Positions 50,409 to 61,920 of a DNA stretch of 64,000 nt are shown piece after piece. The translations under genes were made by a program, and so were the position numbers. Each line of letters starts with the position of its first letter. Position 1 is the first letter of the stretch. Origin of the DNA: Rattus norvegicus (taxonomy: Eukaryota > Chordata > Mammalia > Rodentia > Muridae); contig NC_086037.1 in assembly GCF_036323735.1 (NCBI RefSeq), positions 62,441,002 through 62,505,001 of the forward strand. The letters run 5' to 3'. The notes beneath the pieces were generated by a model. That model searched no databases, was not told the origin of the DNA, and saw only the letters and a program-made list of their open reading frames with translations.

Positions 50409-50848
50409 GTTGGTGTGAGCAGTTGTCCAGGCTGTGTGGAGCTGGTGTGAGCAGGTGTCTAGGCTGTGTGGAGCTGGTGTGAGCATGTGCCCAGGCTGTG
50501 TGGAGCTGGTGTGAGCAGTTGGCCAGGCTGTGTGGAGCTGGTGTGAGCAGTTGGCCAGGCTGTGTGGAGCTGGTGTGAGCAGTTGGCCAGGCTGTGTGGA
50601 GCTGGTGTGAGCAGTTGGCCAGGCTGTGTGGAGCTGGTGTGAGCAGTTGGCCAGGCTGTGTGGAGCTGGTGTGAGCAGTTGGCCAGGCTGTGTGGAGCTG
50701 GTGTAAGCAGTTGGCCAGGCTGTGTGGAGCTGGTGTGAGCATGTGCCCAGGCTGTGTGGAGCTGGTGTGAGCAGTTGGCCAGGCTGTGTGGAGCTGGTGT
50801 GAGCAGGTGTCCAGGCTCTGTGGAGCTGATATGACCAGATGTCCAGGC
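50409..50848. repeat. 32-bp minisatellite, about 14 units
   Basis: Unit TGGTGTGAGCAGTTGGCCAG plus GCTGTGTGGAGC, period exactly 32 (starts 50411, 50443, 50475). Central units are near-identical; GCATGTGCCC and GCAGGTGTC variants mark the outer units on both sides. As 32 is not a multiple of 3, the three frames rotate into each other, giving minus-strand frames up to 236 residues. These are artefacts. Confidence 0.98.
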
Positions 50849-51195
50849 AGGGGTGGGCATGCCCAGGCATGGGGTGTCATGAAGGCTCCAGGAATCAGCT
50901 GCAGCATGTCCCAGCAGGGGTGCCATTGCTTTCCCCAGACTACGCCTCATGCTTCTCCACCTCAAGACCTTTGAACCTACTATTGCCCTGCCTAAAATAC
51001 ATCTCTATATTTATTTTAAATTTGTGTTGCAAATTTATGTGTATATGCATGGGTCTACATGAATTTATGTGTACCAGGGATGTGCTGGCTCCCTGAGAGG
51101 CCAGAGGAAGGCCTGAGATCACCTGGAGCTGGCATTTCAGGTGACTGTGAGCACCCTGATGTAGGAGCTGAGAACTGAACCCAGGTCATCTCTCA
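50849..51195. other. Intron 2, unique then SINE relic
   Basis: Unique to about 51030. Then GAGGCCAGAGGAAGGCCTGA, CACCTGGAGCTGGCATTTCA and GAACTGAACCCAGGTCATC indicate an antisense B3-like relic (51040-51195). Confidence 0.55.
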
Positions 51196-51200
51196 AGCCC

Positions 51201-51435
51201 CTATGTGTGTGTGTGTGTGTATGCGTGTGTACATGTGTGTATATGTGTGTTTGTGTGTCTGTATGTGTGTATGTGTGTGTACATGTGTGTATTGTGTGTA
51301 TGTGTGTATACGTGTGTGTATGCGCGTACATGTGTGTTTGTGTGTGTACATGTGTGTGTGCATGTGTATGTGTGTATGCGTGTATACGTGTGTGTTTGTG
51401 TGTCTGTATGTATGTGTGTGTACATGTGTGTGTGT

Positions 51436-51484
<49 letters not shown>
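51201..51484. repeat. GT-rich array
   Basis: About 285 bp of GTGTGT with TACATG and TGCG interruptions, ending in about 25 GT units. Confidence 0.97.
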
Positions 51485-51485
<1 letters not shown>

Positions 51486-51582
51486 TAGTGTGATGCATAT
51501 GTATGATATACTTGTTCCGGCATGCGCTTGTAGATATCAGAGGCAGATATTGTCTGTTTCTCTCACTTGCTTCCTTACCTTG

Positions 51583-51807
51583 TTTTTGAGACGAGTTTTC
51601 TCATTGAACCTGGAGTTAACTGTTTTGGTTAGATCAGCAGCTGGCCGATAAGCCTCAGGATTTCTCCATTTCCCTTCCTGCCCCAGGGCTGCTGTTGCTG
51701 ATGTTTGATCCTACACTCAAGTTTTTACATGGGTACTGAGGATCAGAACTCAGGCCCTCATGCTTGCACGGCCAGCGCCTTACCCACTGAGCTGAGATCT
51801 GCGGCTC
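51583..51807 (-). repeat. RSINE1/B4-like SINE, antisense
   Basis: TTTTTGAGACGAGTTTTCTC, GGTTAGATCAGCAGCTGGCC, GGTACTGAGGATCAGAACTC and CACTGAGCTGAGATC. Confidence 0.65.
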
Positions 51808-52989
51808 CTAGAATAATCTTTCTTAGATGTCAGCTTAGATGTCGCCTCCTGAGGGAGACCTCCCCGATCACTCAGAGAGCACCCCTCCCGTCCCATCATG
51901 CCTCACTGTGCTTTGGTTAAGTTTTATAACACTGCTGCCAAATGATGTATTTAGTGATTTACTGAGGGCAGGGACTTGATCCATCTTGTCCCCTGCTTAA
52001 TGGCCTGTCTACCAGAATAATGCCCGGCACTTGGGCCTGACACCGTCATTGACCATGAGAACTTTTGATTGACAGCAGCAGTTGCTTGAGTGTGGGCTTG
52101 TGCTCGGCACTTGCTGAGTGAGTTCTTGAACGTGAACTTATTTCTTTAGACTCTCAGGTCCCCTTTGTGTATGTTTTTTCATCTTACCAGCAGGAAGTGG
52201 AGGCCAGAGGAGTGACAAGTGGTGTTGGTGACACGCAGTCTTCTTAAGGACCCCAAGCTGGGGCCCTGGACATGGCTGGGGGGAGGGGAGACAGGTTGCA
52301 GATCAGGCCATGATGCAAATTAAACTTCTGTTTCTATGACAGGGAGCTCAGGTTTGCCCTGCCTACCTGGACTGGAGGACGTTCAGGACACCCAGGCTCT
52401 GCTTCTTGCAAGGTTCTGCCTCTCTGAGAGGGAAGGAACTGTTCACCTCCCCGCTGGCTGCAGCAGGAACTGCTAGGAGATTACCCTGCCCACCCTAAGT
52501 GTTGGTTTGCAAAATGCTGAGCCTGGTGGGGAAATGAAGGGCTGGCCTGTTAACCACAGCGAGGGCTCATTTGCAAGAGTGAGGCTGGGCCAGGGCGGGG
52601 GGGGGGGGGGGGGGGCTGCTCTCCCTCTAGCAGAGCCATTTCTGCAGGCAGTTGTCCTGTAGGGACCCACTTGGGTCCCAGTCCTTCACTTGAGCTTGGA
52701 GTGGGAGGGTGATAAGGGGTGAGGGGCTCATGCTACAGCCTCAGTCTTCTCCTCTGAGGAGTGGGCTGGTTGTGATATCATGAGGTGCGAAGGAGCCCGT
52801 GCCTGAGAACCCTTCACGAACCATGAGTGCTTGGTCAGGAATTGCTGCTGTCATGCCATGGAACTAGGTGGTGGACATGATCAGAGACCCTCCCCCAGCC
52901 CCTACCTCATATACCTTCCAGAAACAATCCCCACTTTCATAGCGGTGTGTCCTCTCTGTTTCTTTCTGAACATGATTTAAATTTATTTA
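51808..52989. other. Intron 2 unique stretch with poly(G)
   Basis: The left part (51835-52030) resembles ancient repeat DNA. A pure 19-G run sits at 52597-52615. No exon recognised. Confidence 0.45.
52597..52615 (+). repeat. Poly(G) run, 19 G
   Basis: Uninterrupted G19 preceded by GGGC. Able to form a G-quadruplex in principle. Confidence 0.97.
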
Positions 52990-53187
52990 CTTATTATGTC
53001 AGTCAGGGTCTCACAGCCACTGGCCCGGACCTTCCTATCTACTTGAGGATGGTTTCAAACTTCAGATCCGCCTGTCTCCACCTCCTGAGTGCTGGGATGA
53101 CAGGCACGCAGCACCAGGCCCAGGTTAGACGGTGTCGGGGATCAAAGCCAGGGTCTTGAGCATCAACTGAGGTACATTCCCAGCCCT
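52990..53187 (-). repeat. B4-type SINE, antisense
   Basis: GTCAGGGTCTCACAGCCACT and GTGCTGGGATGACAGGCACG (B1-like), then GGGATCAAAGCCAGGGTCTT and GAGGTACATTCCCAGCCC (ID-like). Confidence 0.7.
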
Positions 53188-53905
53188 AATTGCCACCTTC
53201 ATTAAACTTCCAGGAGTCTGATACGGAGCTGGCCCGATGACTCTCTGTCACAAGACTGTCATCCCGCAAAGCTGAGGGTGATGGCAGCAGAGGATGGGAC
53301 AGTGCACCAGAAGGAGTTTGATGGTCCCTCGTGTGAGCAGTCTGGTGCTGATGGTCACCCACGGGTCATCTAGAGTGGTTACAGTAAAAGGGAGTGAGAA
53401 CAGGAAAGAGGAAGTCTGGGAGAGGAAGAGATGGTCCACAGAGGTGGCTGTCGGAGCAAGGCCTGCATGCGAGGCACTCGGGCCTGCTCAAGCTGCCTTG
53501 TAGAACTGGTGCCTCTAGAGCTGTTGTCTCCCTCATCTCATCCTGAGGGGAGTGACCCAAACCAAGGGCTGCATTTAGGGTTCAGGGACCCAGACGGGCT
53601 TTGATGGACTGAGGGAAACCAAGCCTTTAAAGAAGTTCCAAGGAGGCGGGTCAGTACACAAGGTAGTCCTTGTACAACTACAAGGACCTGGGTGTGGGTG
53701 CCCAGTGCCCATGTGAAAACCCATGGCAGTAGTGGTTTGTAACCCCAGTGCTGAAGGGGCGGGTCCTATTGGCCATCCAGCCAATAACTGAAGAGCTTCA
53801 GGCTTGGTGAGTAACCCTGTCTCAAACAATAAAGGTAAGGGGCAACAGGGGAAGACCTCTGATGTCAACCTTGGGCCTCCACATGTGTGCAAATGCACCC
53901 GCGCG
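53188..53905. other. Intron 2, unique then SINE-like
   Basis: 53190-53600 looks unique. 53640-53860 contains GCAGTAGTGGTTTGTAACCC and a CTGTCTCAAACAATAAAGG end, probably a decayed sense SINE. Confidence 0.45.
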
Positions 53906-54067
53906 CGTGCACGCACACACACACACACACATACACACTGACTGGTTCACTCAAGACATACATGCATATATACACATGCTCACACACGTACATACTCACA
54001 CTAAGTAGCACGTACGTGCACGCACTCACACTAACTAGTGCATAACAAGCACATGCACGCACTCGTG

Positions 54068-54113
<46 letters not shown>
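53906..54113. repeat. AC-rich array ending in (AC)n
   Basis: CGCGCGTGCACGCACACAC, then CATACA and CACGTAC units, and an uninterrupted (AC)n at 54071-54112. Confidence 0.96.
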
Positions 54114-54118
<5 letters not shown>

Positions 54119-55429
54119 AGTAAGATCTGTGCTATCCTAGGGCTCTGGAATTATCTCCCAGAGACCATTCCCTCTCCTCTCTGCCCACACCTCATCTGTG
54201 CCCTTTTCTTGTTGTGGGTGTGTTGGCAGCCTAAGTTTCCTGAGCTAGTGTGGCCTCGTCCCGGTGGGAGAATGTGGTGACTCCTGAAAGCCCCTCCTGC
54301 CATCTCTCACCATGGACGGACACAGCCCACCTGACTTATCAGATGGCTGGCTTTGGCCTTTGAAGTCACCTACTCACCTGTACAGATTCACTTGACTTAA
54401 AAACAAAGACCTGGCTGCAGTCGCTCTCACCCTGTCACTCGCCCCAGGGTGCTTGGAGAAGGCCTTGTGGGATTTCCCTTGATGACTGGAGGAGTTGGGA
54501 AACCGGCCTTGTTCACCTTATCTTCTGGGCTTTTACCTTGGGACACTAGTTACCACCCTGATAAACCCCAACCAGGTGGCCCTGGCTGCAACTTCTGAGG
54601 GTGGCAATAGGTAAAGGGATTTTCTTTGCAGGAGCTGGTGGGAAGATGAAGCAGCTAGTTAGTCTGGAGCTGGCATCTACAAGAAAGCCCCGTCTGTTCT
54701 CTGTCCAAGTCAGGATGTTTCTGGCTGGAACTTGACCTTGGCAGTGCTCCCCGTCTACCGGGCTGCTGATGGAAGGAATGGCCATCCATCCGTGGGTGTG
54801 AGTGTCTTGGCTCGGGAGCTGAGCCCTGCTCTGGACCAGTGGGGCTTGGGCAGAGCTCGCCTAACCTGCTCAAGCTGGTTTCCTTTTCTGCAAAAAGGAA
54901 ACAATGAAAAAGAGTTTCACAGCTCAGAGAGGCGGGAGGAGGGACTCTGGAAAGGCCTTGGCCTCTGGCTGAGGGATGGGAGCCCTGAAAAACTGCCACT
55001 ACTTTTGGGATCTCGGGGCAGTGGTTCCTTGCAAGGGTGCTCAGGGAGAGGAAGAGTACTAGCAGGCTTGAGCGAAGTCTGAGCAAGGCAGGAAATCTTT
55101 CCTGGAGGGGAACTTCTTGGGGGACCAAGGCCCACCTGTCCTCTCCAAGCATCTCTTTTTTTCCCCCCAAAGTTTTTTTTTATTGGCATAAATTTATTAT
55201 GGCTCCAAAATTAATGCATAACCCATATGACATGTTCATAAATGAATTTACTGCTCTTTAGGTAATATTCACTCCTATTGTCTTTCTCGAGCCCTTCCCC
55301 TAGTGGTCCCCCCTACTCAAACTTTTCTTTTTTTGGTGAGTGTGACTAGTGAGTTTAGTTGGGGTTACTTACAGGGGCAAGAAGCCTGGGCACCGGTAGG
55401 TGGCGATACCATTAAACAAAAGGTCTCTT
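54114..55429. other. Intron 2 unique stretch
   Basis: About 1.3 kb with no SINE. The 171-residue minus frame (54655-55170) has no recognised domain. An AT-rich zone at 55165-55265 follows a T-run. Confidence 0.45.
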
Positions 55430-55610
55430 AGCTGGGCAGTAATAGCGCTCGCCTTTAGTTCAGCACCCAGGAAGCAGAGGCAGGCCGATCTCTGGGCTCA
55501 AGGCCAGCCCGGTCTACACATTGAGTTTTGGGGCATCCTATGTCAGGTTTCTCAATGGAGAAAGCCTGTGTTAGAAAAAAGAAAGGAAAGAAAAAAAGAA
55601 GAAAAGAAAA
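55430..55610 (+). mobile_element. B1 SINE with A-rich tail
   Basis: TAGCTGGGCAGTAATAGCGC, AGGAAGCAGAGGCAGGCCGA and CAAGGCCAGCCCGGTCTACA, then AAAAGAAAGGAAAGAAA. Confidence 0.88.
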
Positions 55611-56750
55611 TAAAACCATCTTTCCCTTTACCAACAACTGCTGCCTGCTTATAGATCTTCGGCGAGGGGCGTGGCAACGTGGGTCCCACCCCCTGCGTGA
55701 TGGAATGCTGTCGGGGCCCAATCCTGTGCAGGGAATCATGAGGGTTGTACAGTGGCCATCTCATGGCCAAAGACAGCATTTCACAGCACTCCAACCCTTC
55801 GGGCTCTTACCTTCTTTCTGTCCCCTCTTCCTCGATGTGACCTGAACTCAGACGGTGGTGTAGATGTCTCTTGTAATGGCTGAGGAACTTTTTCTCAGCA
55901 CCTGACCAGCTAAAGAATCTTTGCAGGACAGAGACGCTTCTCTGACCTAAGTAGGCAGTGGCGCTAATCTTGGGCACGCATGTAATTGTTTACAAGGTAA
56001 TTTCACATGTATATTTTGGAGGAGGCTGTCCTTTTACACACACCCCTGACAGCCCATGGTCTCCCTGTTGAGGGCTTGAGGCATGTGTTGGTTGCTTTAG
56101 TTAGTAGCTGACTCTGATTTCTGTTCAAGTGAGGAGGAAGTCTTTGCTTGGGGCCTGGACAACTCTTCTGATTCTTTTCATCGTTCTGTTCCTTTGACCC
56201 TGTGGGACAGAGAGAAAGTTTCTTGTCCCCGCTGGTCTCCAGGATGCTGCCCGGTAGAGGAAGCCGGGCCTCACGGTGCCACTGCCTCCCTCCTCCTCAT
56301 TCTGGGTGTTGGCTCTGTCTTGGACTGGGTGACCTTGGACAAACTTCTTGTCTGCTCTGAGGCTGAGTTTTCACATCTGCAAATGAGCGTGAGTGTCATA
56401 ACGACTTGGTCACAGGGCGGTTAAGAGCGGCGGCGGGGGATGGCCTAGCCAGAGCCACCCCAGATAACTGAGGGACAGCTGTCAATAATAAAAGTATCTG
56501 GAGCATCCTCTGGAACGGGCACTGCATGGCTTCACGCAGCAGAGACGCATCCATTCTCTTATGCTGGAGAGTAGGTGGCTGGCCTGGAAGTGCTGGCAGA
56601 TGTGTGGTGCCCTGAAAACCTGGGGAAGCTCTGCTCTTACCTCATGCTCACCTCTGGTGCGCCACATTCCCTGACATCTCTGCTTCTGTCAGTAGACGGT
56701 CCTCTTCCCTCCGTGTGGGCCTTTGCCCAAATTTCCCTCTTTTTCTTCCC
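55611..56750. other. Intron 2 unique stretch
   Basis: About 1.1 kb without SINE. A short GGCGGCGGGGG patch lies at 56428. No exon recognised. Confidence 0.45.
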
Positions 56751-56970
56751 TTTAGTACCGGGGACTGAATCCAGGGCTCGGCACGTGTTAGGCAAGCATT
56801 CTGCTCCTGAGCTACACATCGGTGCTTCTTGCTTTTTGGAGATGCAGTCTCTTGCCATGTCTCACTGTGTTTCCTAGGCTGGTTTGGAACTTACTGTGTA
56901 GCCCAGGCTGTCCGGGAAATATTGGTCCTCCTGCTCGGCCTGGTGAGTGCTGGAATTCCAGGCATGTGTC
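56751..56970 (-). repeat. Adjacent ID-like and B1-like relics, antisense
   Basis: TACCGGGGACTGAATCCAGG with TTAGGCAAGCATTCTGCTCC (ID-like), then GGAGATGCAGTCTCTTGCC and GTAGCCCAGGCTGTCC (B1-like). The order is the reverse of an antisense B4, so these are probably two elements. Confidence 0.6.
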
Positions 56971-57450
56971 CAGATGTGATGATGTCTTTTCCTTACACAG
57001 ATGCCAGGCTCTGCCTTTTCTCCAGCTTTGGCCCCATCTTAACTTGACTATATCCTCGAGGACCCTATTTCTAAAGAAGATTGCATTTGTAGTTCCCAGG
57101 GATTAGGACCTACACGTATCTTTGTTGGGGGTGGGGGTGGGGCAGGATGCAACTCGACCTCTAGTATTATACATTTATATGTTGTCTCCAGGGTGACAAA
57201 GGCTGGAGCCATCATTACTCTGAACCCATGTTATTCAGGGTTTTCACACCCTGGGGGCTGACTTGTCAGTTGCTGGGGCAGGCAGCTCTCGCTGTCCACG
57301 TGATGCAGGCTCTGAGATTCAGACATAGTACAGAGTGAGTGAGGGGAGATGGGCCTGGACTGAGTCCCCAGATCCTACAGCTACCTCTGTACCGGGGAAC
57401 TATTTCCCCTGTGTGCATGTGTGCACACAGCCTACGAATATGCATTTTCC
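56971..57450. other. Intron 2 unique stretch
   Basis: No repeat landmark. Confidence 0.4.
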
Positions 57451-57456
57451 CATGTG

Positions 57457-57461
<5 letters not shown>

Positions 57462-57502
<41 letters not shown>

Positions 57503-57993
57503 TGTGGTATGTGTGTGTGGTGTGTGTGTATGTGGTGTGTGTGTGTGGTGTGTGTGTATGTGTGTGTGTGTGGTGTGTGTGTGTGGTGTGTGTGTGTGGT
57601 GTGTGTATGTGTGTGTGTGTGGTGTGTGTGGTGTGTGTGTATGTGTGTGTATGTGTGTGTGTGTGTGGTGTGGTATGTGTGTGTGGTGTGTGTATGTGTG
57701 TGTGTGTGTGGTGTGTGTGTGTGGTGTGTGTGTGGTGTGTGTGTGTGGTGTGTGTATGTGTGGTGTGTGTGGTGTGTGTGTATGTGTGTGTATGTGGTGT
57801 GTGTGTGTGGTGTGTGTGTGTGTGTGGTGTGTGTGTGTGGTGTGTGTGTGTGGTGTGTGTATGTGTGTGTGTGGTGTGTGTGGTGTGTGTGTATGTGTGT
57901 GTGTGGTGTGTGTGTATGTGTGTGTATGTGTGTGTGTGGTGTGTGTGTATGTGTGTGTGTGTGTGTGTGTGGTGTGTGTGTTTGTGTGTGTGC
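57462..57993. repeat. GT array with GGTGTG modules
   Basis: About 530 bp of GTGTGTGTGGTGTGTGTG-type units in which TGGTGTG breaks the GT run at varied intervals. Frames of 190-284 residues on both strands are shadows. Confidence 0.98.
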
Positions 57994-58540
57994 GTGCATG
58001 CATATGCTTGCATAGGCCTACTGGATGACTGAAGTTAGTGGAGGGCTGTCTTTGAGATGGAACCCCAACTTCCCCCTTCTGTGGCAGCCCTGCATGTCCA
58101 GCCTTCCTGGTACCCATCACAACTGTATTCCCAGCTGATTTCAGAAGCTGTGGCCTTCACCAAAGAACACCCAGTGCCAGGCCAGCTCTGGGCCTCCTGC
58201 GGGCACTTCCTCTGGGTTCCAGCACCCTGCTTATCAGGAGGCCGCAAAAGCATTTATTTCTGGCCTGGCTGGAAATAGTGTGGTCCTTAAAGGGTGGAGG
58301 GTGGAGTCGGCTTTGGAAACAGAGACATAGCCAACACAGGGAAGGAGGACTCACTCCTCTGTGCCTTGAGGAGCAACAGAGTGAGGGCCAGGTGTTTTGG
58401 CCAGTTGTGACTTCTAGGCTCAGATTGGGGGTGTTCACATCATGACTTCCCTCCTTAGCACCCCCACCCCCATGTTTCTACTCAGGACAAGACATCTGTT
58501 TGGCAGTAAAATGCCTTTTCCTCTCTGTACATTTCTTATT
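57994..58540. other. Intron 2 unique stretch
   Basis: No repeat landmark and no exon recognised. Confidence 0.4.
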
Positions 58541-58544
58541 GGAA

Positions 58545-58545
<1 letters not shown>

Positions 58546-58594
<49 letters not shown>
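58546..58594. repeat. (GT)n microsatellite
   Basis: About 24 uninterrupted GT units. Confidence 0.98.
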
Positions 58595-58596
<2 letters not shown>

Positions 58597-58645
58597 GCAA
58601 TATCAGGTGTCTCTCTGTATCACTCTCTAACTTACTTTCTTTTAA

Positions 58646-58885
58646 AGATGAATCATATTTATTATTTTCTTTTAAGTATTATCATGCATGTATATGGGTA
58701 TTTTGCTTGTGTGCATTTAAAGGGCGCTATGTGCATGCAGTACCTCTGGAGGCCAGAAGGGGGCATCAGATCCCCCTGGAACATCCTTGGAGTCATAGTT
58801 GTGAAACACCACGTGGATACCGGGAGCCAAACCCCAGGTCCTCTGCAAGAGCAAGCTTTTAATTTCTCAGCCATGTCTCCAGTCC
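58646..58885 (-). mobile_element. B3 SINE, antisense
   Basis: GCATGTATATGGGTATTTTG, GGAGGCCAGAAGGGGGCATC and CTCAGCCATGTCTCCAGTCC. Confidence 0.8.
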
Positions 58886-58892
58886 CTATATC

Positions 58893-59075
58893 TTAGTTTT
58901 TGAGACTGGGTTGCCTACTGGATCTGATGCTTGCTGAGCTGGCTGGATTGACTGGCAGGACCTATCTGTCTCTCCTGCTGGGTGCCAGGGTTATGATATA
59001 CAGCCCTGTGCCCGGCATTTATGTGGTTTCTGGGAATGGAACCCAAGTCCTGGTGGCTATTCAGTTCCACTGCAC
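58893..59075 (-). repeat. RSINE1/B4-like SINE, antisense
   Basis: TTTTTGAGACTGGGTTGCCT, GCTGAGCTGGCTGGATTGAC and GGGAATGGAACCCAAGTCCT. Confidence 0.65.
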
Positions 59076-59885
59076 ATGTAGATGTTTATATTCCCAGGAA
59101 GGTACTGGACAGTGTGTCAATATAAGGTACATTTTGTCCTTAGCCATATATACCGCCATCACCTTCTGAAATGCTGGTCTTTTGGAAGATCCTTTCTGAT
59201 GTGAGGGTAGCACAAATGGAGAGTTAGCCTCTGCATCTCTGTGACTATTCCCCTGACCCAGCCCCAGGTGACATTGCTCTGATCTCTATTTCCACTGGTA
59301 AGTCTCATGTAGTGACTTTGGCTTCATCCTCTGGGCAGTTGGTTTCTTCTTACTCTTTAGAACTCATTCGCAAGCTGACAATTGTTTCTGGGTAGAATTT
59401 GACAATCTGGTCTCGTTTCCACCGAAGCCATGGCTATTTGAACATTCTTATGCTGTTTGCTGAATGGTTCTGGTTTTCTCTCTGTCAGAGTTATAAAACA
59501 TCCTCTGAACTGATCTGCTACAGTGAAGAAAAAAAGAAGGCAACTTGAGGAAAAAATATCAGCTACATAGTGTCAGCAGGGTGCAGCCACTGGGGATCAC
59601 AAAGCTGTATTTCGCAATTGGAGAAAGCGTGTTCAACCAGAGAGGCTGAAGCTAAACACAACAAAACGAGCAGCCAGACAAAGACAGAGAAATGGGATCT
59701 AGAAATAGATTTTGTGCACTGGGGGCTTTATGTGGTGGTTATGATGAACGGAAGCAAAGCACATTAAGTATTAAGTAGTCTTTACATGTGGTAGGCAAGT
59801 CCTTTCTGCGTTGCACTAACAGTTATGTGTGGTTGTCAGTGGGTGTGAGTGTGCCAGAGAAAGTAGGTGGGGTGGGGGGGGTAAA
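59076..59885. other. Intron 2 unique stretch
   Basis: Single-copy; a CTGAACTGATCTGCTACAG / AGAAAAAAAGAAGG stretch at 59510 looks like a branch-point/A-rich run but no exon follows. No gene. Confidence 0.4.
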
Positions 59886-59889
59886 GGGA

Positions 59890-60270
59890 GAGGAATTGAG
59901 AGAGTGAGAGAGAGCGAGAGAGAGAATGAGAGCAAGACAGAGAGAGTGAGAGAGAGAACGAGAGAGAGAATGAGAGCAAGACAGAGAGAGTGAGAGAGAG
60001 AACGAGAGAGAGCGAGACAGAGAGAACGAGAGAGAGAGAAAAAGAGAGAGCAAGAGAGAGCGAGAGAGAGAGAGCAAGAGAGAGGAAGAGAGAACGAGAG
60101 AGAGAGAGTGAGAGAGCGAGAGAGAGAGCGAGAGAGAGGAAGAGAGAACGAGAGAGAGCGAGAGAGAGGAAGAGAGAACGAGAGAAAGAGAGCGAGAGAG
60201 AGCGAGAGAGAGCGAGGACGAGAGAGAGCAAGAGAGAACGAGAGAGTGAGAGAGAGCGAGAAAGAGAGAG
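59890..60270. repeat. (GAGAGC/GA)n purine-rich array
   Basis: About 380 bp of GAGAGA broken by regular C or T (GAGCGAGAGA, GAGAACGAGA, GAGTGAGA). A block starting GAGAGAGAATGAGAGCAAGA is duplicated near 59920 and 59965. Confidence 0.97.
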
Positions 60271-60314
60271 TGTTCAAGCTCAGGTATTATTCCTTAGGTC
60301 CCGTGTACCTTGTT

Positions 60315-60532
60315 TTCTTTTTGAGACAAGGGTTCTCACTGGCCCAGGCCTGACCAAATGAGGCTGTCTGGTCAGTGAGCCCCAGGGATCTTCCTGCCTC
60401 TGCCTCAACAGCGCTGGGATTACAAGCGAATGTCACTGTACCAGGTGTTCTTACGTGGAGTCAGGGGATTGTACTCAGGTTCTCCTGCTAGCACAGCAAC
60501 AACTTGGCCAACTGTGCCACCTCCCAGTCCCT
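60315..60532 (-). repeat. RSINE1/B4-like SINE, antisense
   Basis: TTTTGAGACAAGGGTTCTCA, GAGCCCCAGGGATCTTCCTG, GCGCTGGGATTACAAGCG and GCCACCTCCCAGTCCC. Confidence 0.7.
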
Positions 60533-60890
60533 GACAAGTGCTTTCTAGATGCACACGATATGTTCAGCGTGACACTCGGTACTCATTTAAATGGCCACCC
60601 TCTTTATAATCCTACATAGGAAGGAAGATAGATTTCACAACTTAGAGGTATAAGGTATGTATTTTTTTTTCAGTGCTTATTAAGGTACACTGCAGGAAGA
60701 CACAGCAAAGGGTGTCTGTGTGGGATTATTTTCACTTGGCTTCTAGCAGGAGGAGAAAGGTCCAAATGTAAGGGTCACTTAGCATTGAACTTGAAAGGAT
60801 TGTATGCTGGGTTTTTTGTGGGCAGAGAATAAAGGTCATCTTGCAAGCAATTGAGCTAAAAAAAAAAATGGTGGAGGAGGGCAAGGAGGG
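60533..60890. other. Intron 2 unique stretch
   Basis: No repeat landmark. Confidence 0.4.
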
Positions 60891-60894
60891 ACAG

Positions 60895-61078
60895 AATATC
60901 ACATAGCCCAGGCTGGCCTCAAACTTACCAAAGATGACTTTGAACTTCTGATTTACTCGCCTAGACCTCCCAATGCTGAGATTACAGATGGGCATCATTA
61001 TGCCCAGTTTATTGTGTGCTGGTATTGAACACAGGGCCTGCTAGGTAAGCACTCCACCAAATGAACTACATCCTCCAT
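60895..61078 (-). repeat. B4-type SINE, antisense
   Basis: ATAGCCCAGGCTGGCCTCAA and TGCTGAGATTACAGATGGGC (B1-like), then GTGCTGGTATTGAACACAGG and GAACTACATCCTCC (ID-like). Confidence 0.75.
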
Positions 61079-61653
61079 TCAGAAACCAGGAGTGAAAGGT
61101 ACCTACCACGGTGTGCCCAGATCATGGGCTCCTGGGCTTGGTTGGGGAGCTGCCTGGAGAGTGGGTTTGGAAGTGCGCCCCCATCCTTTGATGACTTGCT
61201 CACCCTGTCTTCAGCACTCTTGGGTGCTCACAGGTGGCCTGTAGCCAGTCCCCTCTCAGTGGCAGGAAGCTGAGCGGGGAAGGTGGTTGCTTTGGCATCC
61301 ATAGAACCAGAAAAGGACAAGGAGGCTGAGCCGAACATGGCCTGACCATTCCAGAGTCATCATCAGAAAGTGTCCCTGCGTCCCATAGAGAGTGTCTGGG
61401 GCAGGAGGTGGGATGGTGGGGGTTTTTGTGACCTCGAGCCCACCCAAGGACTAATATCTCTACAGGAACACAAAACGTTCAGCAAACAGCTACCACTGTG
61501 TGCGTATGGTTACCAGAACACACACTTTCCACAGAAGCAGGAGACCTTGAGCGCTGTCTTCTGTTGGCTCTTAGTACAGTCTCCAGAGATGTGGGGTCAC
61601 TTTTTAACCAAGATAATAGGAGCGGTCTTTCCTCTCCACCCTTAGCGCTAAGG

Positions 61654-61654
<1 letters not shown>
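61079..61654. other. Intron 2 unique stretch
   Basis: No repeat landmark and no exon recognised. Confidence 0.4.

Positions 61655-61720
<66 letters not shown>
61655..61720. repeat. (GT)n microsatellite
   Basis: About 32 uninterrupted GT units. Confidence 0.98.
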
Positions 61721-61722
<2 letters not shown>

Positions 61723-61727
61723 CTTGC

Positions 61728-61920
61728 CTGTGGAGGTCAGAGAACAATCGTGGGTGTCCAGCGAGCCTCCTCGATTCTTCTGTCTCTATCTCCTCAGTGC
61801 TGAGAGTGATAAGCACGCATCACCATACTCAAATGTTTTATGTACTCTCCGGGGGATTGAACTCGGGTCCTCATGCCCGCGGGTCAAGCATTTTACCCAC
61901 TGAGCTTATCTCCAGGTCCC
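61728..61920 (-). repeat. RSINE1/B4-like SINE, antisense
   Basis: CTGTGGAGGTCAGAGAACAA, CTCCTCAGTGCTGAGAGTG, GGGGATTGAACTCGGGTCCT and CACTGAGCTTATCTCCAGG. Confidence 0.6.

Noticed and set aside
50197..50965. Minus-strand frames of 168-236 codons with an HSLANCSHQLHTAWPTAHTS repeat
   Set aside because: A 32-bp minisatellite read in rotating frames; three overlapping frames give the same peptide, and there is no start or splice support.
54655..55170. 171-codon minus-strand frame in SINE-free DNA
   Set aside because: No domain recognised and overlapped by open plus frames in the same stretch; not distinguishable from chance.
57266..58120. 284-codon minus-strand frame, the longest in the window, and matching plus frames up to 229 codons
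   Set aside because: They lie across a GT/GGTGTG array and translate to HT- or CV-repeats; the array stays open in several frames at once.
59816..60277. 153-codon Leu/Ser-rich minus frame resembling a membrane protein
   Set aside because: Translation of the (GAGAGC/GA)n array; hydrophobicity comes from CTCTCT codons.
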